Origin: Candidatus Dormiibacterota bacterium
GTDB taxonomy: Bacteria > Vulcanimicrobiota > Vulcanimicrobiia > Vulcanimicrobiales > Vulcanimicrobiaceae
Length of the DNA stretch: 64,000 nucleotides
Assembly (NCBI GenBank): GCA_035532035.1
Contig: DATKRS010000004.1
Span: 62,001 to 126,000 of the forward strand
Direction: 5' to 3'
In this document: in pieces, positions 45,056-51,278 of the stretch
Layout: each line of letters starts with the position of its first letter
Position numbering within the stretch: the stretch's first letter is position 1
Notes under the pieces: generated by a model
Told to the model about the DNA's origin: nothing
The model's database searches: none
Seen by the model: the letters and a program-made list of their open reading frames with translations, nothing else
Made by a program: the position numbers and the translations under genes

Positions 45056-45460
45056 ATGCTTCGATTTGCCTCGCTCATCCTCGCCCTGGGACTCGCGGCC
45101 CTTCCAGTCGCTACGAGCGCGCAGCAGGCGGTCCCGGGAATGGTACGCATATGGAACGGCTCGGGCAGCGGAGTCGTACGCGTCGCCGTCGCTCGCATGG
45201 CAGGCGGCGGATACGGCATTCGCGTGTGGGGCTCGTGCTCCCCAACGCCGTGCGACTGGGGTCTTCGTCCTCTTCACGTGTACGGCGGCACGGCGCACGC
45301 GCGGTTCGGCGCATGGGGCACCGCGACGTTCACGTCGAGCTTCAGCGTGACGCGGGTCGTCATCGAGTACGGCATGACGGGACTCGGCGTTCGCACGTTT
45401 ACGCACTTCACGGACAACAGCGGCCGTTCCGATTACACGCTCTACGTCGTTCTTCTCTGA
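45056..45460 (+). CDS. Small secreted protein with a WGxCSPTPCDWG motif
   Basis: The 134-residue product has a signal peptide cleaved after ATSAQQ. The mature part is a small beta-domain with two conserved cysteines in VWGSCSPTPCDWG, followed by FGAWGTATFTSSFSVTRVVIEY. The cysteine motif recurs in uncharacterised exported proteins. An earlier in-frame ATG at 44945 lies inside the DUF167 gene and would hide the signal peptide, so 45056 is preferred. Function unknown. Confidence 0.7.
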   Translation: MLRFASLILALGLAALPVATSAQQAVPGMVRIWNGSGSGVVRVAVARMAGGGYGIRVWGSCSPTPCDWGLRPLHVYGGTAHARFGAWGTATFTSSFSVTRVVIEYGMTGLGVRTFTHFTDNSGRSDYTLYVVLL

Positions 45461-45475
45461 CCGCGGGATGAGACG

Positions 45476-46471
45476 GTGCACGATTTACGGGCCGCGCGAG
45501 AAGAAGCGTTGCTCGCGTGCGATCTGTTCAACGACCGTCACGAGCGGAATCTCGATGGATTTCTGGCGCACATGCTCGCTGCATGGCGTCACGCATTGCG
45601 AGCGATTGCTGCAAAGGGCGGCCGGATCGAGCAGCTGGACGGCGCGGAGCTCGCATCGCGCCTACGCCGATACTTTCCGAGCGCGGCGAGCCCGGTGCGG
45701 GCGAACCTCGAGTTCTTCATCGAGCTCCACGAACGCATAGCGCATCGCTTTAGCCGCAAGCGGCTACGATTCGTCGAGACGCTCGTATCAGGGAAGATCA
45801 ACGCACTGCTCCTGAACTTCGAAAGGACGCTCGTGGCGGAGTTCGGAGCGCGTGCATCGCTTGCCGATGCACTGCGCTTCCCCGTCTTTCTCTCGTCGCT
45901 CACGACGGAGTCTGCGCTTCTTCTGGAGCAAGCATACGAAGGGATGCCGAGCTCGCTCACGCGATTCATCGATTCCTACGAAGCCCGACTCGATCCATCG
46001 GTTCGCGTCAGCGAGGCGTACGATTTTCGCATCTACCTGATGCCGAAAGCATCGCCTGCGGCACGCGATCTTCCCGTCGAGTTCGTCGACTTGTCAAAGC
46101 TCTCGGCGGAAGAAGCCGAGGCGGTCGAGAACGCACGCGTCATCATCCGCGATCGCCAGATCGAAGCGATCAACGTCAACCGACTGAAAGCAAGCGAAGT
46201 CGTGGCGCGCGTGCAGACGATCTTCCCAAGCTTTTCTCTCTACCTGCATACGCTCGCCTGGAGGCATTACGGAGTTCGCCCGCCCAGTAATACGCCGGAT
46301 CCCGCGTGCACGGACACGCGCTTCGCGCTCTACGACCGCGCGCATCGCGACTATCTCTACACGGAAGCCTGGGTCGAGCGCCTGAAGGAAGAACTCGCCG
46401 CCGATCCGGAGGCAGCGATCGGCTCATGGAAACCGGCTCGCGCCGAGCGCTCCGTCCCGGACTCGCCGTAG
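45476..46471 (+). CDS. DUF3644 domain protein
   Basis: The 331-residue protein begins with the DUF3644 pattern: AREEALLACDLFNDR, FLAHMLAAWRHALRAI, ANLEFFIELHERIAHRF. In family members I know the last segment reads like an R-x4-H motif, as in HEPN ribonucleases; here the Arg position is His (HERIAH). The C-terminal half (from residue 180) has RIYLMPK, VEFVDLSKLS and a helix-rich tail that I do not recognise. DUF3644 proteins are scattered and variable and may act in defence, but activity here is doubtful. The GTG start follows the previous gene by 15 bases. Confidence 0.65.
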   Translation: MHDLRAAREEALLACDLFNDRHERNLDGFLAHMLAAWRHALRAIAAKGGRIEQLDGAELASRLRRYFPSAASPVRANLEFFIELHERIAHRFSRKRLRFVETLVSGKINALLLNFERTLVAEFGARASLADALRFPVFLSSLTTESALLLEQAYEGMPSSLTRFIDSYEARLDPSVRVSEAYDFRIYLMPKASPAARDLPVEFVDLSKLSAEEAEAVENARVIIRDRQIEAINVNRLKASEVVARVQTIFPSFSLYLHTLAWRHYGVRPPSNTPDPACTDTRFALYDRAHRDYLYTEAWVERLKEELAADPEAAIGSWKPARAERSVPDSP

Positions 46472-46543
46472 CGTAAGCCTTTCCGAACCCGTGGACCGGT
46501 CGCGGCGGGTAGGCGATGGCGTTTCGCAGAACGCAAGCAGCCT

Positions 46544-47422
46544 ATGCTACGCTGGCTTCGCGTGCTGCTAAGCGCAGCCATATTGGCTACCATCCTGCCG
46601 CTGGCCGCATCGGCGCAACCGCACGATCTGGTCGTGGATAACGCGGCGGGCTCCGCCGCGATTGCGTCGATCAAAATCTCTCCTCCGACGGACGACGATT
46701 GGGGTGACAACTGGCTCGCCACCAACGAGCTCATCGGCGCCGGCCGCAGCCGCACGTTTTCCGTCACGCTTGGCTGCAGCGAAGACATTCGCATCACGTT
46801 TGCCGATCACGAGGTGCGCGAGTGGCGCGCCTACGACACGTGCCGGAATACGACTCTCAGCGTCGCGTCGGCGCCGGCATCCGGGCCCCCGCACGATCTC
46901 GTGATTTCCAACGCAAGCTCCGTCGCGATTCGCGACGTCGAGATCTCGCCGCCGGCGAACGACAACTGGGGTGAGAACTGGCTTGGCGGCAGCGAGGAGA
47001 TCGCGGCCGGTCAGAGCCGCACCTTCGCGATGACCCGCGGCTGCGCGGAGGACATTCGCGTAACGTTCGCTTCGCATCGGCAGCGCGAATGGCCCAACTA
47101 CGATACCTGTCAGCAGCCGAGCCTCAGCGTCGTATTGGCTGCGTCCTCGACACCGCCCCACGATCTCACCATTTCCAACGCAGCGTCGGGCGCGATCGAG
47201 TACGTGCAAATCTCGCCGACGACCGATGAAGACTGGGGCGATGATTGGCTTGGACCCTCGGAGGTCATCGCGCCGGGCAGCAGCCGCACGTTCTCGATCA
47301 CGGGAGCCTGCGCGGAAGATATTCGCGTGACGTTCATGGACCAGCGGAGGCGCGAGTGGCGAGGTTACGATACGTGCAGGCAGCCACGTCTTCACGTCGA
47401 CCCACTCACGACGAGCACGTAA
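46544..47422 (+). CDS. Secreted protein with three tandem two-cysteine domains
   Basis: The 292-residue protein has a signal peptide ending near ASA (residue 24), then three repeats of 89 residues: about 26-107, 116-196 and 204-286. Each repeat runs PHDLxxxNA, IxISPxxDxxWGxxWL, a Cys, EDIRxTF, YDTC. The cysteine pairs are C78/C100, C167/C189 and C256/C278, each 22 apart. It is the multi-domain relative of the single-domain protein at 18425-18745. The domains are beta-rich and probably disulfide-bonded. A structural or binding role at the surface is plausible, not shown. The start at 46544 overlaps a TATGCT hexamer; GTG at 46562 is an alternative start. Confidence 0.8.
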   Translation: MLRWLRVLLSAAILATILPLAASAQPHDLVVDNAAGSAAIASIKISPPTDDDWGDNWLATNELIGAGRSRTFSVTLGCSEDIRITFADHEVREWRAYDTCRNTTLSVASAPASGPPHDLVISNASSVAIRDVEISPPANDNWGENWLGGSEEIAAGQSRTFAMTRGCAEDIRVTFASHRQREWPNYDTCQQPSLSVVLAASSTPPHDLTISNAASGAIEYVQISPTTDEDWGDDWLGPSEVIAPGSSRTFSITGACAEDIRVTFMDQRRREWRGYDTCRQPRLHVDPLTTST

Positions 47423-47538
47423 AGACATCGCCTCCTTAAGGGGCGCTGCAACGGATCGAAGGAAAGCGGTTAATCGCAAGCATCGGGCCGTGCGTTGCCA
47501 TTACCTTGCAGGCGTCCGCTGTACAAGGTCCTCGAAGG

Positions 47539-47567
47539 AAAAGCCGCGCCGGCAATGCGCGGCTTTT
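47539..47567 (-). terminator. Rho-independent terminator of the tRNA operon
   Basis: A perfect 11-base stem, aaaagccgcgc / gcgcggctttt, closes a seven-base loop. Read on the minus strand it ends in TTTT just after tRNA-Glu; because the stem itself carries A and T runs it could act in both directions. Confidence 0.85.
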
Positions 47568-47574
47568 CAGAACG

Positions 47575-47647
47575 TAGCCCCAGCGAGATTCGAACTCGCG
47601 TCACCTGGTTGAGAACCAGGCATCCTAGGCCTCTAGACGATGGGGCC
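47575..47647 (-). tRNA. tRNA-Glu(CTC)
   Basis: The 73-base cloverleaf starts GGCCCCATCGTCTAG and has anticodon stem CCTGG/CCAGG with loop TTCTCAA, anticodon CTC. The T-loop is GTTCGAATC. Acceptor pairs form with one G-U at position 1 and discriminator A. The 3' CCA is not encoded. It is the second of two tRNAs in one transcript. Confidence 0.93.
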
Positions 47648-47648
47648 G

Positions 47649-47722
47649 TGGCTCCCGGGGATGGATTTGAACCACCATACGCAGATTCAGAGTCTGCAGT
47701 CCTGCCATTGAACGACCCGGGA
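47649..47722 (-). tRNA. tRNA-Gln(CTG)
   Basis: The 74-base gene starts TCCCGGGTCGTTCAATGG, with anticodon stem GCAGA/TCTGC and loop CTCTGAA, anticodon CTG. The T-loop is GTTCAAATC, discriminator G, and 3' CCA is encoded at 47649-47651. Only one base separates it from tRNA-Glu, so processing must release both ends closely. Confidence 0.93.
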
Positions 47723-47749
47723 CTATGGGCGCACAAGCGCCCGCGGGAT

Positions 47750-47779
47750 ATACTACACGACCCGCGCGGACCCTCGCAA
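47750..47779 (-). promoter_or_regulatory. Promoter of the tRNA-Gln/tRNA-Glu transcript
   Basis: On the minus strand TTGCGA (47774-47779) and TAGTAT (47750-47755) are 18 bases apart. A leader hairpin, gggcgc-ttgt-gcgccc (47727-47742), lies between the expected start and tRNA-Gln. Confidence 0.5.
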
Positions 47780-47838
47780 TGGACCGGCGGGCAGGAAAAC
47801 GAAGGAATTCGTGCGATTTTCCACGGTCGGTGGTTGAA

Positions 47839-48906
47839 GTGCAGGCGGTAATTCTGGTCGGCGGCGAGGGTACGCGCCTTCGTCCGCTGACGTATGGGAC
47901 CCCGAAGCCGATGGTCCCCATCGCCGGTGTGCCGTTCCTCGCGCGCACGATGGAGCGGCTGCACGAAGCGGGCATCGACGACGTCATTCTGGCGGCGGGA
48001 TACATGCCGCTCGCAATCACTGAGTACTTCGGCGACGGCGCGAACTTCGGGATGCAGATCAGGTATGCAATTGAAGAGACGCCTCTTGGAACCGCGGGCG
48101 CGCTGAAGAACGTCGAGGAGTACATCACGGGTCCGTTCTTCGTCTTCAACGGCGATGTTCTCACGAGCCTAGACCTGCGCGCGATGTTGCAGTTTCACCG
48201 GAGCAAAGGCGGTACGGGAACGCTGCATCTGATTCAAGTGGCGGATCCGTCGGCGTTCGGCTGCGTCGTGCACGACGACGACGGCCGCATCTCGGCGTTC
48301 ATCGAGAAGCCGCCACCGGGAACGGCGCCCTGCAACGATATCAACGCGGGAACGTATCTGCTCGAGCGCGAGGTCCTGAATGCGATTCCGCCCGGCCGCC
48401 CGGTGTCGATCGAGCGCGAGACCTTTCCGCAGCTCATCGTCGGGGGCAAACGTCTCTACGCGCACGTCACGAACGATTACTGGATCGATATCGGCCGGCC
48501 TGAGAACTATCTCGCAGCGCACCGTGACGTGCTCACCGGCGCGATGCCGCTGCTCGTCGAGCCGGGGATTACGGGCAGTGGGGCCGCAGATGTCAGGGAC
48601 AAGCGCTCTATCGTCGAGCCCGTGCACCTCGACGCCGGAACGTCGATCGACCCGAGTGCTACGGTGGGTCCGAACGTCGTGCTCGGTCGCAGCTGTTGGG
48701 TTGGTGCCGGCGCAGTCGTGAGGGACTCGGTCCTCTGGGACGATGTCCGCGTCGGCCCCCACGCCATCGTCGACGAGGCAATCCTGGCCTCAGGCGTCCG
48801 GGTCGGGGCAGGGGCTGCCATCGGCGCGGGTACCGTCATCGGCCACGGGTACCTCGTCCCGGATGGGGCAAAGATAGCTCCAGGTAGCAGACTGAGCGAC
48901 CGGTAG
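47839..48906 (+). CDS. Sugar-phosphate nucleotidyltransferase (mannose-1-phosphate guanylyltransferase-like)
   Basis: The 355-residue protein has a nucleotidyltransferase domain (AVILVGGEGTRLRPLTYGTPKPM, FVFNGDVLTSLDL, EKPPPGTAP, DYWIDIGRPENY). A left-handed beta-helix of hexapeptide repeats follows from about residue 245 (SIDPSATVGPNVVLGRSCWVGAGAVV). It should make an NDP-sugar, most likely GDP-mannose or a similar precursor, for the glycosyltransferase next door. The start is GTG at 47839 or in-frame GTG at 47830; there is no ATG. A paralogue lies at 57974. Confidence 0.88.
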   Translation: MQAVILVGGEGTRLRPLTYGTPKPMVPIAGVPFLARTMERLHEAGIDDVILAAGYMPLAITEYFGDGANFGMQIRYAIEETPLGTAGALKNVEEYITGPFFVFNGDVLTSLDLRAMLQFHRSKGGTGTLHLIQVADPSAFGCVVHDDDGRISAFIEKPPPGTAPCNDINAGTYLLEREVLNAIPPGRPVSIERETFPQLIVGGKRLYAHVTNDYWIDIGRPENYLAAHRDVLTGAMPLLVEPGITGSGAADVRDKRSIVEPVHLDAGTSIDPSATVGPNVVLGRSCWVGAGAVVRDSVLWDDVRVGPHAIVDEAILASGVRVGAGAAIGAGTVIGHGYLVPDGAKIAPGSRLSDR

Positions 48907-48910
48907 CTAC

Positions 48911-48932
48911 CTAGCGGAGGCTTTCCCGCTAG
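48911..48932 (+). terminator. Short hairpin after the nucleotidyltransferase gene
   Basis: CTAGCGG and CCGCTAG form a perfect seven-base stem around loop AGGCTTTC, five bases after the stop codon. It may be a weak terminator. The following TTATGG offers only a short T run. Confidence 0.35.
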
Positions 48933-48953
48933 TTATGGCTAGGGCTTCCGGGG

Positions 48954-48959
48954 TAGAAT
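48954..48959 (+). promoter_or_regulatory. Possible -10 box for a leaderless message
   Basis: TAGAAT ends six bases before the ATG at 48966, so transcription would start at or next to the start codon. No ribosome binding site is visible, and no convincing -35 box. Confidence 0.35.
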
Positions 48960-48965
48960 CGAAGC

Positions 48966-50168
48966 ATGCCCGGATCGCTGCAGACGCTCCGAACCGCCGG
49001 CGTACCCGGCGTGCTCTTTCTCGGCTCCTACCCTCCGCGGGAGTGCGGAATCGCCACGTTCACGCGCGACATGGTCGAGGCATTCGACCGGCAGTTCGGG
49101 ACGCGAAGTCAGGTTATCGCTATCGACGAGCCCGGCGGCGAAGTGCGCCGCTACGGCCGCGAGGTCGTCGCGCGCATCAGCCAGGCGGATCGCTGCAGCC
49201 ACGTCCGCGCCGCAGACTTCATCAACGCGCACCGCGCGGAGCTGGTCAACGTCCAGCACGAGTACGGGCTCTTCGGCGGCGAGCGCGGCGAGTGGCTCGT
49301 CGATCTGCTCTGCGCACTCACCAAGCCGTCGGTGCTGACCCTGCACACGGTGCTGCCGGAACCGGACGAGAAGATGCTCGACGTCACGCGCCGGCTCTGC
49401 CGATATGCCTCGAAGGTCGTGGCGCTCTCTGAGACGGGCCGCGAGCTTCTGGAGCGCATCTACCGCGTCGATCCTGCGAAGCTGCTCGTGATCCATCACG
49501 GCGTTCCAGACGTGCCGTTCCAAGGAACGCAGCCCGCGAAAGCCTCATTCGGCATCGGCGAACGCTCGGTGATCTCGACGTTCGGGCTCATCAATCGCGG
49601 CAAAGGCCTCGAGTACGCGATCGAAGCCATGCGAGCGGTCGTCGCGCGCCACCCGGAGACGCTGTATCTGATTCTCGGCGAAACGCACCCCGTCGTGCGC
49701 CGGCAAGAGGGCGAGTCGTACCGCGAGTCGCTCCAAGCGATGGTCCACGGCTACGGATTGCAGTACAACGTGCAGCTCGTCGACAAATATCTCGACTACG
49801 ATGAGATCATCAGCTACCTTGGCGCGACCGACATCTATTTGACGCCCTACTTGAATCCGACGCAGATCGTGAGCGGCACGTTGGCCTACGCCGTCGGCTG
49901 CGGCAAGGCGATCGTCTCGACGCCGTATCTGTACGCGCAAGAGGTTTTAGCCTACGGACGAGGCTTCGTCGTGCCGTTCAAAGACGCGAGCGCGATTGCG
50001 GCGCGGGTCGTCGAGCTTCTCGATGATCCATCGCTACGGCGCGCGACCGAACGGCGTGCCTATCGCTTCGGCCGGCAGATGACGTGGCCGCACGTTGCGG
50101 CGGAGTACGGGCGGCTCTTCACCGAGCTGCTTCCGGCACGGCCGATCGAGCTCGTAGGAACCGCGTAG
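48966..50168 (+). CDS. Family 4 glycosyltransferase
   Basis: The 400-residue GT-B enzyme begins VLFLGSYPPRECGIATFTRDM (a donor-loop start typical of GT4) and has VNVQHEYGLFGG, SVLTLHTVLPEP, LLVIHHGVPDVPF, FGLINRGKGLEYAIEAM and a C-terminal acceptor site with LDYDEIISYLGATDIYLTPYLNP. It transfers a sugar, probably mannose or glucose, to an unknown acceptor. The TAG stop overlaps the next GTG by one base (TAGTG), so it is coupled to the six-hairpin protein. Confidence 0.9.
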   Translation: MPGSLQTLRTAGVPGVLFLGSYPPRECGIATFTRDMVEAFDRQFGTRSQVIAIDEPGGEVRRYGREVVARISQADRCSHVRAADFINAHRAELVNVQHEYGLFGGERGEWLVDLLCALTKPSVLTLHTVLPEPDEKMLDVTRRLCRYASKVVALSETGRELLERIYRVDPAKLLVIHHGVPDVPFQGTQPAKASFGIGERSVISTFGLINRGKGLEYAIEAMRAVVARHPETLYLILGETHPVVRRQEGESYRESLQAMVHGYGLQYNVQLVDKYLDYDEIISYLGATDIYLTPYLNPTQIVSGTLAYAVGCGKAIVSTPYLYAQEVLAYGRGFVVPFKDASAIAARVVELLDDPSLRRATERRAYRFGRQMTWPHVAAEYGRLFTELLPARPIELVGTA

Positions 50169-51214
50169 TGGCGCAGCGGGTACCCCCGCTCGACTATCTC
50201 GCCACTTTAAGCGATGACGTCGGCGTCATTCAACATGCGAACGAGAACGTTCCGAATCGTTCGACGGGCTATTGCACGGACGATGTCGCGCGCGCGCTCA
50301 TCGTCGCGGTGGCGCGCATGCGCATCGATCCCGGCGACGATCGCGCGGGTGCGCTCGGCTCCACGTATCTCTCGTTCCTCGTCGACGCGCAGTGCGAGGA
50401 TGGACGCTTTCACAACTTCATGAGCTACGACCGGCGCTGGCTCGACGAGCTCGGTACGCAAGACAGCAACGGGCGAGCACTGTGGGGCCTCGGGTACGCG
50501 TTGCGCTACGCACCCGACGCGCGCTGGCGCCGAGTCGCGCAGCGCGCCTTTCGTCGCGGGCTCGCATGCGTGGACTGGCTTGGCCACCCTCTTGCCGAGG
50601 CATACGCCGTGCTCGGCCTCGCGCACGCGCACGAAGCCGAAGCGCATGCGGCCTACGCCGCGGCACTGCGCACGCTTGCCGGGCGTTCGCTCGAACGGCT
50701 CGCCGCTGCGAGCGATGCGACATGGACGTGGTTTGGCGACGAGATGACCTACGACGTGGCACGGCTTCCCGAAGCGCTGCTGCGTGCGGGCGCGGCGCTG
50801 GGTGAGCGGCAGTACACCGAAGGCGGTCTCTTGGCGCTCGCGTTCTACGAGTCGATCGCCTTGGAGGGCGGCGTCTTCGTGCCGATCGGCAACCGGGGAT
50901 GGTATCGGCGCGGCGGGGAGCGACCGCGATACGATCAGCAACCGCTCGAAGCGGCGGCAATGGTCGATGCGGAGCTAGCGGCGCTCGACGCCACCGGCGA
51001 GAAGACGCATCGCGCTGCCGCGAGGCTGGCAATGGCGTGGTTCGAAGGCGAAAACTCCGAGGGAATCGTCATGGAGCACGGCGGAGGCTGCTACGATGGC
51101 CTCGGTGCGGGCTCCGCGAACCGCAACATGGGAGCGGAGTCGACGCTGGCGGCGCTCGCGGCCGCGTACGCGCTTGCTACGCGGCGGAAATCGGACATTG
51201 CGGTCGCGCGCTAG
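50168..51214 (+). CDS. Six-hairpin glycosidase-like protein
   Basis: The 348-residue protein is alpha-helical with the rhythm of an (alpha/alpha)6 toroid: STGYCTDDVARALIVAVARM, GRFHNFMSYDRRW, SNGRALWGLGYALR, RLPEALLRAGAALG, GGVFVPIGNRGWYRRG, RYDQQPLEAAAMVDAEL. I recognise the pattern from proteins fused or coupled to GT4 glycosyltransferases; it may trim or bind the glycan made by its partner. No catalytic residues can be named. The GTG at 50168 overlaps the stop of the glycosyltransferase. Confidence 0.75.
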   Translation: MAQRVPPLDYLATLSDDVGVIQHANENVPNRSTGYCTDDVARALIVAVARMRIDPGDDRAGALGSTYLSFLVDAQCEDGRFHNFMSYDRRWLDELGTQDSNGRALWGLGYALRYAPDARWRRVAQRAFRRGLACVDWLGHPLAEAYAVLGLAHAHEAEAHAAYAAALRTLAGRSLERLAAASDATWTWFGDEMTYDVARLPEALLRAGAALGERQYTEGGLLALAFYESIALEGGVFVPIGNRGWYRRGGERPRYDQQPLEAAAMVDAELAALDATGEKTHRAAARLAMAWFEGENSEGIVMEHGGGCYDGLGAGSANRNMGAESTLAALAAAYALATRRKSDIAVAR

Positions 51215-51243
51215 TTCCTAGCCGTACTCCGACAGCCTCCTAG
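51211..51243 (-). repeat. Degenerate single-arm copy of the MITE-like repeat
   Basis: On the minus strand these bases read ctaggaggctgtcggagtac and onward. They match the left arm and first inner bases of the element at 10205 at 20 of the first 23 positions. The stretch begins at the stop of the six-hairpin gene and ends just before the helicase gene. No opposite arm is present. Confidence 0.55.
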
Positions 51244-51255
51244 ATGAAACTCCTC

Positions 51256-51276
51256 GCACTCTGTCGAAGAGAGTGC
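51256..51276. promoter_or_regulatory. Inverted repeat overlapping the helicase ribosome-binding region
   Basis: GCACTCT (51256-51262) and AGAGTGC (51270-51276) are perfect reverse complements separated by seven bases. The right arm ends two bases before the ATG at 51279 and contains the purine-rich ribosome-binding region. It may be an operator or a translation-blocking hairpin. Confidence 0.4.
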
Positions 51277-51278
51277 AA

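Noticed and set aside
44740-45481. Minus-strand genes opposite the DUF167 and small secreted genes
   Set aside because: Arg-rich shadow frames with no start signal; the + strand genes have family motifs or a signal peptide.
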